From Neorhizobium galegae (GTDB lineage: Bacteria > Pseudomonadota > Alphaproteobacteria > Rhizobiales > Rhizobiaceae): 64,000 nucleotides of DNA. Below the pieces are notes generated by a model. It was not told the origin of the DNA. It did no database searches and saw only the letters and a list, made by a program, of their open reading frames with translations. The stretch spans positions 873,501 through 937,500 of the forward strand of contig NZ_CP090095.1 of assembly GCF_021391675.1 (NCBI RefSeq), given 5' to 3'. The position numbers were made by a program, and so were the translations under genes. Shown here piece after piece: positions 54,018-62,720 of this stretch. Each line of letters opens with the position of its first letter. The first letter of the stretch is position 1.

Positions 54018-54821
54018 ATGACGGTTGCTGAAGCCTGGGGCCAGGATCTCGAACTCATTCTCGACGCGGCGCGTCAGGCCGGCGACATCGCCCACGGATT
54101 TTTCGGCCGCTCGCCGGAAGTCTGGTGGAAGAACGAGGGCAGGTCGCCGGTCAGCGCCGCCGACTTCGCCGCCAACGACCGGCTGCAGAGCCTGCTCCTG
54201 ACGGCCCGGCCGGATTACGGCTGGCTCTCCGAGGAGACCGACGACGACGTTGCCCGGCTTGGCCGCGAAACGCTCTTCGTCGTCGATCCGATCGACGGCA
54301 CCCGCGCCTTCATCAACGGCGAGAAGACCTGGTGCGTCTCGGTCGCCGTCGTACATCGCGGCCAGCCGGTCGCCGGCGTCCTGGTCGCGCCGGCGCTCGA
54401 CGAGGAGTTTTCCGCGATGAAGGATGGGCCGGCGCTGAAGAACGGCCGGCCGATTTCGGTCACCGCCGGCCGCAGCAATGGCGAACTGGTTATCGCGGCC
54501 GACGAGAACCTCGTCAAGAAATTCGAGCCGGATTTTCGCGACGAAGTCCGCCGGGTGCTGCATGTACCATCGCTTGCCTACAGGCTCGCCATGATCGCCG
54601 ACGGCAGCATCGATGGCACGGTCGTCAAGCGCGCTTCCCACGACTGGGATCTGGCGGCCGCCGACCTTATCCTCGAACGGGCGGGCGGCCGCCTTATCGA
54701 TCTTGCCGGCAACCGGCTCGTCTATAACCGCGAGAGTGTCATCCACGAAATGTTGGCCGCCGGGGCCGAACATGCGCTCCGCAGCCTTTTGCCCCAGCTT
54801 GCCGGCCTGGCACCGGGTTGA
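54018..54821 (+). CDS. CysQ-like 3'(2'),5'-bisphosphate nucleotidase / inositol monophosphatase family
   Basis: A 267-residue Mg2+-dependent, Li+-sensitive phosphatase. Metal ligands are visible: Glu in WLSEETDDD near residue 73, the DPIDGTRAFINGEKTW motif near residue 92 and the C-terminal Asp in SHDWDLAAADLILERAGG near residue 211. The FINGEKTWCVSVAV segment is of CysQ type, which removes the 3' phosphate of PAP from sulfate assimilation; inositol monophosphatase activity is the alternative. It follows pmbA by 5 bp and is probably co-transcribed with it and with the DUF4170 gene. Confidence 0.88.
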   Translation: MTVAEAWGQDLELILDAARQAGDIAHGFFGRSPEVWWKNEGRSPVSAADFAANDRLQSLLLTARPDYGWLSEETDDDVARLGRETLFVVDPIDGTRAFINGEKTWCVSVAVVHRGQPVAGVLVAPALDEEFSAMKDGPALKNGRPISVTAGRSNGELVIAADENLVKKFEPDFRDEVRRVLHVPSLAYRLAMIADGSIDGTVVKRASHDWDLAAADLILERAGGRLIDLAGNRLVYNRESVIHEMLAAGAEHALRSLLPQLAGLAPG

Positions 54822-54883
54822 CCTTTCATGAGGAATGCAGCACAGGAAAGACCGGGGGAGCTGGAACGGACGGATATCGGACA

Positions 54884-55126
54884 ATGACGGAAACGGGCGA
54901 AAAGAAACAACTTCTGCACCTGGTCTTCGGTGGCGAACTGCAGAGCCTGGAAGGCCTCCAATTCAAGGACCTTTCGGCGCTTGATATCGTCGGCATCTAT
55001 CCGGACTATGCGACCGCGCTGATCGCCTGGCGGGGCAAGGCGCAGCAGACGGTCGACAACGCCCATATGCGGTATTTCATCGTCCATATGCACCGTCTGC
55101 TCGATCCTGATACTAAGTCGGCTTGA
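54884..55126 (+). CDS. DUF4170 domain protein
   Basis: An 80-residue soluble protein with the DUF4170 layout: LLHLVFGGELQSLEGLQFKDLSALDIVGIYPDYATALIAWRGKAQQTVDNAHMRYFIVHMHRLLDP. Function is unknown; the gene is conserved in alphaproteobacteria directly upstream of waaA, which suggests a link to lipid A-Kdo assembly or its control. The ATG at 54884 gives the family length, and a longer frame from 54818 is unlikely. A hairpin with a T-run lies between this gene and waaA, so waaA may have its own promoter. Confidence 0.82.
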   Translation: MTETGEKKQLLHLVFGGELQSLEGLQFKDLSALDIVGIYPDYATALIAWRGKAQQTVDNAHMRYFIVHMHRLLDPDTKSA

Positions 55127-55162
55127 GATAAGCCTCGCGTATTACAATGTGCTCGCAATGCT

Positions 55163-55200
55163 GGTCCCTCGCCTGGTATCGATCCCGGGGACCCTTTTTT
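55163..55200 (+). terminator. Possible intrinsic terminator between DUF4170 and waaA
   Basis: GGTCCC (55163-55168) pairs with GGGACC (55188-55193), followed by C and six T. The stem is short and the loop long (about 19 bases, partly self-complementary), so the call is moderate. Confidence 0.5.
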
Positions 55201-55235
55201 GACGCATTTGTAAAACACAAAAAACTGGGTTACGG

Positions 55236-56615
55236 ATGAGCAATCGGAGGGTCTATCATATTGATGGCGGCCATCACGCATCGGGGGCAAACGCGGTGAG
55301 CAAAATTTCTGCGCGCCTGGCTCTTGTTGGTTACCGGGTGGCCGGTATTTCCCTTTATCCGCTGGTCGGCCCTTACCTTGCCTATCGCGCCATGAAGGGT
55401 AAGGAAGACAGGACCCGCAAGCTTGAACGGCTCGGTTATGCAAGCCTTGCCCGCCCCCGTGGCCCGCTCATTTGGGTACATGCGGCAAGCGTCGGGGAAA
55501 CCATCGCCATCATGCCGATGATCCGCGAACTGCGGCGCCGTGAGATCCACATCCTTCTGACGACAGGCACCGTCACCTCCGCAAATCTCGTCCGATCGCG
55601 GCTGGCTGACGAGGTGATCCACCAATACGTGCCGCTCGACCTGAAATTTCCGATCAAGCGCTTCATCGCCTACTGGAAGCCGGATGCCTGCATCACGGCG
55701 GAATCCGAAATCTGGCCGACCACCATCGCCGAACTCGCCCGCCGTCGCATTCCGCAGATCCGCGTCAATGCCCGCATCTCCGACCGGTCCTTCGATCGCT
55801 GGCGCAACCGGAGCTCGATCGCCGAAGCCATCTTCGGCAAGATGGCTCTGGTGGTCGCTCAGTCGGATCTGGATGCCGAGCGCTTCCGCGATCTCGGCGC
55901 CTGGCCTGTCATCGCATCCGGCAACCTGAAGAGCGATACCGATCCGCCGCCCTGCGACGAGGCAGTGCTGGCGCGTTACCGCAAGGAAATCGGCAGCCGC
56001 CGGACCTGGGCTGCAATCTCGACTTTCGACGGCGAGGAAAAGGCGGCGGCGACCGTCCACAAGGCGCTGAAACCGAAGAACGGCCAGCTGACCATTCTCG
56101 TGCCGCGCCATCCCGATCGCGCCGACGCGGTCGAAGAGATGCTGAAGGAAATGGGCCTGACCGTGGCACGCCGCTCGCGCAACGACGTTGTGACACCGGA
56201 GACCGACGTCTTCCTCGGCGATTCCATCGGCGAAATGGGGCTTTACCTGCGTTTGACCGAAATCGCCTTCGTCGGCAGGTCGCTGACGAACGAGGGTGGG
56301 CAGAACCCGCTGGAGCCGGCCATGCTCGGCTGCGCCGTGCTTTCCGGCCCGCATGTCCAGAATTTCCGCGACGCCTACCAGCATCTGGTGCGCAAGGGCG
56401 GCGCTCGCATCGTCAAGGATGTGGAGATGCTGGCAAAGGCGGTCCATTACCTGATGATCAACGATCTCGCCCGCGTGAAAATGATCGATTCCGGCCATGA
56501 CGCGATGGACGAGATGCGCGGTGCGCTGTCGAAGACGATCAAGGCGCTGGAGCCCTATGTCAACCCGCTGACGGTGAGCGCCAGGCTGCAGCCGAAAGCC
56601 GCCGCCGTTCGATGA
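55236..56615 (+). CDS. waaA: 3-deoxy-D-manno-octulosonic acid (Kdo) transferase
   Basis: WaaA transfers Kdo from CMP-Kdo to lipid IVA at the cytoplasmic face of the inner membrane. The 459-residue GT30 enzyme has an N-terminal membrane segment (VAGISLYPLVGPYLAYRAMKG), the LIWVHAASVGETIAIMPMI motif near residue 78 with the catalytic-base Glu, ITAESEIWPTTIAELAR near residue 151, and the C-terminal RSLTNEGGQNPLEPAMLG near residue 347. The start is uncertain: ATG at 55236 is used, but a GTG at 55296 gives a length closer to relatives, which begin just before the membrane segment. The next gene overlaps by four bases (ATGA). Confidence 0.93.
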   Translation: MSNRRVYHIDGGHHASGANAVSKISARLALVGYRVAGISLYPLVGPYLAYRAMKGKEDRTRKLERLGYASLARPRGPLIWVHAASVGETIAIMPMIRELRRREIHILLTTGTVTSANLVRSRLADEVIHQYVPLDLKFPIKRFIAYWKPDACITAESEIWPTTIAELARRRIPQIRVNARISDRSFDRWRNRSSIAEAIFGKMALVVAQSDLDAERFRDLGAWPVIASGNLKSDTDPPPCDEAVLARYRKEIGSRRTWAAISTFDGEEKAAATVHKALKPKNGQLTILVPRHPDRADAVEEMLKEMGLTVARRSRNDVVTPETDVFLGDSIGEMGLYLRLTEIAFVGRSLTNEGGQNPLEPAMLGCAVLSGPHVQNFRDAYQHLVRKGGARIVKDVEMLAKAVHYLMINDLARVKMIDSGHDAMDEMRGALSKTIKALEPYVNPLTVSARLQPKAAAVR

Positions 56616-57340
56616 CCCCGGAAAAGCTCGCACACATCGCCGGTATCCTGTTCGACAAGGACGGCACGTTGCTGCTCTATGACGAAAGTTGGGGACCGGT
56701 GAACCGCGAGGCTGCTCGCATCGCTTCCGCCGGCAACGCCGAACTCGAACCGCAGCTTCTGTTTTCCGGCGGCATGGATCCGGTATCCGGCCACACCCGG
56801 CCGGACAGCCTGCTGGCCGCCGGCAACGCCGCCGAGATCGCCGCGGGCTTTGTCGCCGCCGGTTCGCCGCTCGAGGTGGGTGAGCTCACCCGGCTGCTCG
56901 ACGACCTCTTCATCCGCTCGGCGGAATTTTCCGTGGCCGTCACTGATCTGGCGGCCCTGTTTGCCAAGCTCAAGGCGCGCGGCTTCAAGCTCGGCATCGC
57001 CTCCAGCGACAACGAGCAGGCGATCCGCCAGACCGCCATCCGCTTCGGCATTATCGATCATGTCGATTTCATCGCCGGCTACGACAGCGGTCATGGCGTG
57101 AAGCCGGAGCCCGGCATGGTGCTCGGCTTCTGCCGCGCCACCGGGCTCGATCCCGCCGAAATCGCCATGGTCGGCGACAACAATCACGACATGCATATGG
57201 GTGCGAGCGCGGGCGTCGGCCTGAAGGTCGCGGTGCTGACCGGCACCGGCTCCCGCGAAACGCTGTCGGCATCGGCGGATATCTGCCTTGCCGATATCAC
57301 CGCGCTTATGGACCTTCTGCCGGAAAAGCTTCGCGCCTGA
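56612..57340 (+). CDS. HAD family phosphatase between waaA and lpxK
   Basis: A 242-residue HAD phosphatase of the phosphoglycolate-phosphatase-like group. Motif I is ILFDKDGTLLLYD near residue 11 with the Asp pair, motif II LGIASSDNEQAIR near residue 128, Lys in GVKPEPGMVLGF near residue 164 and motif IV MVGDNNHDMHMGASAG near residue 188. A helical C1 cap of about 70 residues follows motif I. The start codon overlaps the waaA stop and lpxK follows 90 bp later, so it is embedded in the lipid A unit. Its substrate is unknown; a sugar phosphate related to Kdo is one possibility, but true Kdo-8-phosphate phosphatase (KdsC) lacks a cap and looks different. Confidence 0.85.
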   Translation: MTPEKLAHIAGILFDKDGTLLLYDESWGPVNREAARIASAGNAELEPQLLFSGGMDPVSGHTRPDSLLAAGNAAEIAAGFVAAGSPLEVGELTRLLDDLFIRSAEFSVAVTDLAALFAKLKARGFKLGIASSDNEQAIRQTAIRFGIIDHVDFIAGYDSGHGVKPEPGMVLGFCRATGLDPAEIAMVGDNNHDMHMGASAGVGLKVAVLTGTGSRETLSASADICLADITALMDLLPEKLRA

Positions 57341-57430
57341 ACCAGGCTTTGGTTTCAAAGACTTGCCTTTTTTCCAAAACTGCCATTTTGTTCGCGGGCT
57401 GTTTCAGGACGGATCAGCCGGAGTTTGGGT

Positions 57431-58477
57431 ATGGTATCGGAAGCACCGCCATTCTGGTGGACGAAAGCGGATTGGCGTGCCTGGGGCCTTGCCCCCGTTT
57501 CGTTTCTTTATGGCCGTATCGCCGGCCGCCGTATGGCCAAAGCCAGGCGCGCCAGCATTCCCGTGCCGGTCATCTGCGTCGGCAATTTCACGGTCGGCGG
57601 CGCCGGCAAGACCCCGACCGCCATCACCCTTGCCCGAGCGGCGAAAGAAAAGGGCCTGAAGCCAGGTTTCCTCAGCCGCGGTTACGGCGGTTCGCTTGAC
57701 GTCACGACCGTGGTCGATCCCGAACACCACCGGGCCGAGGCAGTCGGCGACGAGGCGCTGCTGCTCTGCCGCGAGACGCTGACGGTGATTTCCCGCACCC
57801 GCGTCGAGGGGGCTCATCGACTGGTTGCCGAAGGCGCCGACCTGATCATCATGGACGACGGTTTCCAGAGTGCCCGCCTGGCGCTGGATTTCGCCCTCGT
57901 CGTTATCGACACGGTGCGCGGCATCGGCAACGGCCATCTCGTGCCGGGCGGGCCGGTGAGGGCGCCGATATCCGAGCAGATGCGTCAGCTCTCGGCGATC
58001 CTCAAGGTCGGCAACGGCGAGGCGGCCGACCAGCTGGTGCGCCAGGCTGCCCGCGCCGGCAAGCAGATCTATGTCGCGGCGCTGAAGCCGCGCGAAAATC
58101 GCGACATCGCCGGCAAGGCGTTGTTTGCCTTCGCCGGCATCGCCGATCCTGAAAAATTCTATCGGACCGTCAAGCAGATCGGCGGGCTGGTCATGGAAAA
58201 ACGTGACTTCCCCGACCATCACTATTTCACCGAGGACGAGATCTCGGACCTTCTGGATGATGCCTCCAAGGACAAACTGACGCTTGTCACCACCGCCAAG
58301 GATGCGGTGCGGCTGCAGGGCCATCACGGACGCATGGAGGAACTGGCGGAAAAGGTAAGCGTGGTCGAGGTCGACATGGCGTTCGACGATCCGCAGGCAC
58401 CGGCCAAGATCATCGATACGGCGATCGCCAATTTCCGAGAGCGGCGTATCAGGGAAGGAAACGCCGCGAAGGTTTAG
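57431..58477 (+). CDS. lpxK: Tetraacyldisaccharide 4'-kinase
   Basis: LpxK phosphorylates the 4' position of the lipid A disaccharide at the inner membrane with ATP. The 348-residue protein starts [26 protein letters not shown], a membrane-associated helix, then the Walker-A-like [19 protein letters not shown] near residue 50, FLSRGYGG near residue 77, and the [14 protein letters not shown] catalytic region near residue 140, and ends with a [14 protein letters not shown] block. It is the last gene of the waaA-HAD-lpxK unit. A two-codon longer start at 57425 is possible. The coding end overlaps the convergent DUF2093 gene by four bases. Confidence 0.94.
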   Translation: MVSEAPPFWWTKADWRAWGLAPVSFLYGRIAGRRMAKARRASIPVPVICVGNFTVGGAGKTPTAITLARAAKEKGLKPGFLSRGYGGSLDVTTVVDPEHHRAEAVGDEALLLCRETLTVISRTRVEGAHRLVAEGADLIIMDDGFQSARLALDFALVVIDTVRGIGNGHLVPGGPVRAPISEQMRQLSAILKVGNGEAADQLVRQAARAGKQIYVAALKPRENRDIAGKALFAFAGIADPEKFYRTVKQIGGLVMEKRDFPDHHYFTEDEISDLLDDASKDKLTLVTTAKDAVRLQGHHGRMEELAEKVSVVEVDMAFDDPQAPAKIIDTAIANFRERRIREGNAAKV

Positions 58478-58707
58478 CCACGGGTCTGATTGGGCAGCAT
58501 GCCGGCGCGCTTGTCGGCTTCCAGCGAGGAGGCGCAATCGACATAGGGCTCCTGCCGGGCGACGCTCCAGTACCGCAATTCGTCGATCGGAATCTGTGCC
58601 CCCGTCATGGCGCATATCACATAGGAGCCGGCGGTCAGAATCTGGTAATCGCCGTCGAGATACCGGATCTTCGCTTCGCGGAACCCGCTTCCCTCGAACC
58701 GGTTCAT
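58474..58707 (-). CDS. DUF2093 domain protein
   Basis: A 77-residue protein of the DUF2093 family, typical of Rhizobiales: [46 protein letters not shown]. Two Cys are present (VICAMTG and YVDCASS), which could bind a metal, though the CxxG spacing of a standard zinc ribbon is not seen. Function unknown. The ATG at 58707 follows a strong AGGAGACGACAG site; the longer frame to 58731 is rejected. It lies between lpxK (convergent, 4-bp overlap) and mutL (same strand, 65 bp downstream end). Confidence 0.8.
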   Translation of the reverse strand: MNRFEGSGFREAKIRYLDGDYQILTAGSYVICAMTGAQIPIDELRYWSVARQEPYVDCASSLEADKRAGMLPNQTRG

Positions 58708-58772
58708 CTGTCGTCTCCTGCGGAAAAACATGGGCCTGCTCTACCTCGATTGTCGCTGAATTGCCAGCTTTT

Positions 58773-60587
58773 TCAGCTTCGGCCGAAGAGCCGCTCGATG
58801 TCGGAAAGCTTGAGTTCGATATAGGTCGGCCGGCCATGGTTGCAGGTACCGGAGCCGGGCGTGGCTTCCATTTCCCGCAGAAGCGCGTTCATCTCCTCCG
58901 GCCTCAGCCGTCGGCCGGAACGCACCGATCCGTGGCAGGCCATGGTGGCGGCGACATATTCCAGCTTGCCGCGCAGGCCCCCGGCGGTGTTCCATTCGGC
59001 GATCTCGTCGGCCAGATCGCGGACCATCGAGGCCGCGTCGACTTCGCCGAGCATGGCGGGCGTCTCGCGCACCGCGACAGCGCCCGGACCGAAACGTTCG
59101 ATCGCCAGGCCCAGCCGGTCGAGTTCCGTCGCGTTCGCCATCAGCCGGTCGCAATCCTCTTCCGGAAGGTCGATGATCTCCGGGATCAGGAGGACCTGGC
59201 TCGCCAGCCGCTTGTTGTCGAGCGCCTTGCGCATGGCCTCGAACACCAGCCGTTCATGGGCGGCGTGCTGGTCGACGATGACCAGCCCGTCTTCGGTCTG
59301 GGCCACGATATAGTTTTCGTGAACCTGCGCGCGGGCGGCACCCAGGCGATAGCGCGGTGTCTCTTCGGCAGCCGTCCTCGGAGCGGGTTCCGCGATCGAC
59401 GTATCGGCACGTGCGGCCGGCATGGTCAGCACGTCGAAACCGGATTGCACCGGTTCGGCAAAGTCGTTGGCAGGTTGCGGATGGAGCGGCCTGAACGGCG
59501 AGGCCGCGGCCGCCCAAGGGGTGCGCGGGGCGGCATGAGCCGGTTGGAAGCCGGGCCGAAAGGCGCGCATCATGCCTGACGTTCCGGTCGTCGCCGCCCG
59601 GTCGCCCTCGCGGCGCAGCGCCTCGCGGATTGCCCCGACGATGAGGCCTCGCACCAGGCCGGGATCGCGGAACCGCACGTCGGACTTGGCCGGATGCACG
59701 TTGACGTCCACCAGCGCCGGATCGATCCTGATCGACAGGACCGCCACGGGGTAGCGGCCGGAGGGAACGCTTTCCGCATAGGCTCCGCGCAGGGCGGACA
59801 GGATCAGCTTGTCCTGCACCGGCCGTCCGTTCACGAAGGCATATTGATGCGCCGAGTTTCCACGGTGAAAGGTCGGTACGCCGACGAAGCCTGAAAGCCC
59901 GACATCTTCCCGCATCGCATCGATCTCGATCGCATTGTCGCGGAAATCGGCACCGAGAATCTGCGCCATGCGGGAAAGATGGTCGTCGCCGGTCGCCGGG
60001 AATTCGAGCGTCGTGCGGTCGGAACCCGACAGCACGAAGCGGATATGCGGGAAGGCAATCGCCATGCGCTTGACCACTTCGGTGATCGCGCCGGCCTCGG
60101 CCTTCTCGGTCTTCAGGAATTTCAGCCGCGCCGGCGTCGCGAAGAAGATGTCGCGCACCTCGACGACCGTGCCGGTATTGGCCGGCGCCGGCTTCACGCC
60201 GGACATCTTGCCGCCGATCACTGCCACCTGCGATCCTTCCGAATGACCGTTGCGGCGGCTGGTGATGGTGAGCTTCGCCACCGAACCGATCGAGGGCAGG
60301 GCCTCGCCGCGGAAGCCGAGCGTGCGGATGTCGTCGAGCGTCTCGGATATTTTCGATGTGCAGTGCCGCCGCACGGCAAGATCGAGATCGGCCGCATCCA
60401 TGCCGGAACCGTTGTCGGTAATGCGGATCAGGCTTTTGCCGCCGCCGGCGGTGGCGATCTCGATGCGGGTCGCGCCGGCATCGATGGCGTTTTCGATCAG
60501 TTCCTTCGCGGCGCTGGCGGGCCTTTCGATGACTTCGCCGGCAGCGATCTGGTTGATCAGGGTCTCGGGCAACTGTTTGACGGACAT
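58773..60587 (-). CDS. mutL: DNA mismatch repair protein MutL
   Basis: MutL couples mismatch recognition by MutS to strand incision and excision. The 604-residue protein has the GHKL ATPase: [33 protein letters not shown] with the general-base Glu near residue 37, DNGSGM near residue 57 and [14 protein letters not shown] near residue 93. The C-terminal domain carries the endonuclease motif [12 protein letters not shown] near residue 430 and the late [11 protein letters not shown] zinc/endonuclease motif, so this is the nicking type used by bacteria without MutH. The middle linker (residues about 340-410) is Pro/Ala-rich. A 32-codon longer frame is open upstream; the ATG at 60587 is the family start. 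Confidence 0.96.
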   Translation of the reverse strand: MSVKQLPETLINQIAAGEVIERPASAAKELIENAIDAGATRIEIATAGGGKSLIRITDNGSGMDAADLDLAVRRHCTSKISETLDDIRTLGFRGEALPSIGSVAKLTITSRRNGHSEGSQVAVIGGKMSGVKPAPANTGTVVEVRDIFFATPARLKFLKTEKAEAGAITEVVKRMAIAFPHIRFVLSGSDRTTLEFPATGDDHLSRMAQILGADFRDNAIEIDAMREDVGLSGFVGVPTFHRGNSAHQYAFVNGRPVQDKLILSALRGAYAESVPSGRYPVAVLSIRIDPALVDVNVHPAKSDVRFRDPGLVRGLIVGAIREALRREGDRAATTGTSGMMRAFRPGFQPAHAAPRTPWAAAASPFRPLHPQPANDFAEPVQSGFDVLTMPAARADTSIAEPAPRTAAEETPRYRLGAARAQVHENYIVAQTEDGLVIVDQHAAHERLVFEAMRKALDNKRLASQVLLIPEIIDLPEEDCDRLMANATELDRLGLAIERFGPGAVAVRETPAMLGEVDAASMVRDLADEIAEWNTAGGLRGKLEYVAATMACHGSVRSGRRLRPEEMNALLREMEATPGSGTCNHGRPTYIELKLSDIERLFGRS

Positions 60588-60688
60588 GCGCCATTTTCCC
60601 GGATTCGGCGCCGGAAGGAAAGCCCGGATCGCACCTTTCCAACCGATTGAAATGAACTTTAAGGTTGATGCACGGCCGTTCATTAATC

Positions 60689-60707
60689 CGGCTTTAAGAT
60701 AAAGCCG
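60689..60707. promoter_or_regulatory. Palindrome in the mutL / PAS-REC intergenic region
   Basis: CGGCTTTA-AGA-TAAAGCCG is a perfect 8-bp inverted repeat about 100 bp upstream of mutL and 240 bp upstream of the divergent PAS-REC gene. The rest of this 360-bp gap (60588-60946) holds no gene I can support, only promoter-like AT-rich sequence near 60660-60735. Confidence 0.4.
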
Positions 60708-60946
60708 ATAATTTGTTCCGTATTAAATTTGGATGAAACCGGGGAGGCGCAGCTTCCCGCGAGTGACCGGGATGGCGGCCAGCTGGGCACCGTCATGCGA
60801 GCCCTGATCACACGTTGAGGACTTGGAGCCAGCATGTTCCCACGCCGACAAGACGAAAACTAGAAGGAATAACGCCGAGAGGCGAATATCGGCATTACGG
60901 CCCGGCCTTTGTCCGGTCCGAAAAAGCATACGGGGAGTTCCATCCT

Positions 60947-62620
60947 ATGAATGATTTGGCGTCGGCGGACGCAAACATTCAAGCTGTCATGCTCGAAGTG
61001 ATTTCCGAGGGCATTTCGGGCGGCGTATTTGTCTATGACAAGAATGACCTGATCGTCTTTGCGAGCCAGCAATTGCTGACCCTCCTGCCGGTTCCGAAGA
61101 GCTTTCTGACGCCCGGCACACGCCTTCGGGATTTCCTCGGGGCCGTCTACGATGGCGGCGGACGCTTCCTGACCGATGCTTCCGGTCCGCGCCGGATGCT
61201 GAGCCGTGAGGACTGGGTTGCCGAACAGATCGCCACACTCTGGAAGGAGCGGGCCGAGTCGCAGGAACGCCGCGGCACCGACCGCTGGGTGAGCTTCACC
61301 AAGCGCCGCCTGTCGTCCGGTTACGGCGTCTGCATCGTCAGGGATATCTCGGATCACAAGAAGCGCGAGGAACAGTGGCGCGCCGACATGGAACGGGTGC
61401 AGATCACCGAAGAGGTGCTCGACAACCTGCCGTTCCCGATTACCGTCAAGGACAGCAGCCTGACCTTCGTCGCCGTCAACAAGATGGCTGCAAGTTTCCT
61501 CGATCTGCCGCCCGAAGCGATTCTCGGTCACAAGGGATCCGATATCCACCCGCCGCAGGTGGAACAACGCCTCGACCGCGTCAATCGCGGGGTTCTCGAT
61601 CTTGGCGAACCCCAGCAGATGTCCGAACTGGTAACGCGGCCGGACGGTTCGCAGGTGGTCATCATTGCCAACAAATACCGTATCGGAAAACCCGGCCGTT
61701 ATTACCTGGTCACCGCCATGGAAGACATTACCGGGCTGGTCTCGACCGATGAAGACGGCGAGCAGATCAAGCCGCGCATGAGCCGGGGCGGCTTGGTCAC
61801 CACTTCGCTGGCCCGGCAGGAGCTCGACGTATCGGCGAAGGCGGTTGCTGCGTCCGACACGACCCATCTCTCCAACCGCAAGGTTCTTGTCGCCTCTTCC
61901 GATCCGAGGACGAGCGCCGAGGCGCTGGAAATTCTCGACGACCTGGGATTCGACACCTCTTCGGTGTCAGACGGTGAGGAACTGGAACTCTTCCTGCAGC
62001 TGGCAAAGGAAGCCGGCATCGCAATCGATCTCGTCGTCGTCGACACGCTGGCGGACAAGGCTTGCCTCGAAATCGTCCAGCGACACCGCATTCCCGCCTT
62101 GGCAATCAACGGGGTCCGGGTGAAGCGGGACCTGGCTGCCGGCGTCGCTCGCCAGTTCAGCCAGCCTGCCGCAAACGAGACCGCGCGCGACGAAGACACC
62201 TGGATTGCCTCGCAGGCCGGAGAAAGGGCCGGCATCGACATCCTGGTTGCCGAAGACAACGAGGTGAACCAGATCGTCTTTTCGCAGATCCTCGAGGGTT
62301 TGGGTTATCGTTATGCGATCGCCGCCGATGGCGAAGAAGCGGTCCGGCTCTGGCAGGAGCGGTCGCCGCGGCTGATCCTGATGGATATCACCCTTCCAAA
62401 GCTCAGTGGGTTCGATGCGAGCGTGCGCATCCGGAACCTGGAGACGGTCGACAACTCCATTCCGATCATCGGCGTTCTTCCCCAGGCCTTCGAACGCGAC
62501 CGCGACCAATGTTTCGCCTCCGGCATGAACGAGGTGATACTCAAGCCGATCAGCCCCGAGGCGCTGGAGACCGTCTTCCAGACGTTTCTCGGCATATCCG
62601 CAAAGCAGTCGTATGCTTAA
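60947..62620 (+). CDS. PAS-PAS-REC-REC signalling protein without kinase domain
   Basis: A 557-residue soluble protein. Residues about 10-125 form a PAS-like sensor (GGVFVYDKNDLIVFASQQLLTLLP), ending SYGVCIVRDISDHKKREEQ. A second PAS follows near 150-265 (VLDNLPFPITVKDSSLTFVAVNKMAASFLDLPPEAILG). A degenerate receiver is near 310-425 (VLVASSDPRTSAEALEILDDLG, IDLVVVD), then a canonical-looking receiver from about 440 (IDILVAEDNEVNQIVFSQILEGLGY, LILMDITLPKLSGFD, ILKPIS). In the second receiver the usual Thr/Ser after strand 4 is replaced (PIIGVLPQA). There is no histidine kinase, HPt or output domain, so it needs partners. The ATG at 60947 has an upstream GGGGAG. A GGDEF-EAL gene follows 100 bp downstream. 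Confidence 0.82.
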   Translation: MNDLASADANIQAVMLEVISEGISGGVFVYDKNDLIVFASQQLLTLLPVPKSFLTPGTRLRDFLGAVYDGGGRFLTDASGPRRMLSREDWVAEQIATLWKERAESQERRGTDRWVSFTKRRLSSGYGVCIVRDISDHKKREEQWRADMERVQITEEVLDNLPFPITVKDSSLTFVAVNKMAASFLDLPPEAILGHKGSDIHPPQVEQRLDRVNRGVLDLGEPQQMSELVTRPDGSQVVIIANKYRIGKPGRYYLVTAMEDITGLVSTDEDGEQIKPRMSRGGLVTTSLARQELDVSAKAVAASDTTHLSNRKVLVASSDPRTSAEALEILDDLGFDTSSVSDGEELELFLQLAKEAGIAIDLVVVDTLADKACLEIVQRHRIPALAINGVRVKRDLAAGVARQFSQPAANETARDEDTWIASQAGERAGIDILVAEDNEVNQIVFSQILEGLGYRYAIAADGEEAVRLWQERSPRLILMDITLPKLSGFDASVRIRNLETVDNSIPIIGVLPQAFERDRDQCFASGMNEVILKPISPEALETVFQTFLGISAKQSYA

Positions 62621-62720
62621 CCGATTAATCAATCCGTTCATGTAAGTTAAGCTCGGGCCATCATTTTTTAATCTTTTTCCCGCATCCTGCGCCGGTCTGT
62701 GAAGCGCAACGGGATTATTC

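Noticed and set aside
55150..55195. A tRNA-like GATCCCGGGGA segment before waaA
   Set aside because: No acceptor, D or anticodon stem can be built around it; it fits better as a terminator-like hairpin with a T-run.
56612..57340. Identification of the HAD gene as kdsC
   Set aside because: KdsC is a capless tetramer of about 180 residues; this protein has a helical cap after motif I and phosphoglycolate-phosphatase-like motifs.
60834..60863. Nine-codon frame upstream of the PAS-REC gene as a possible leader peptide
   Set aside because: It has no run of a single amino acid, no following terminator hairpin and no link to an amino-acid pathway.
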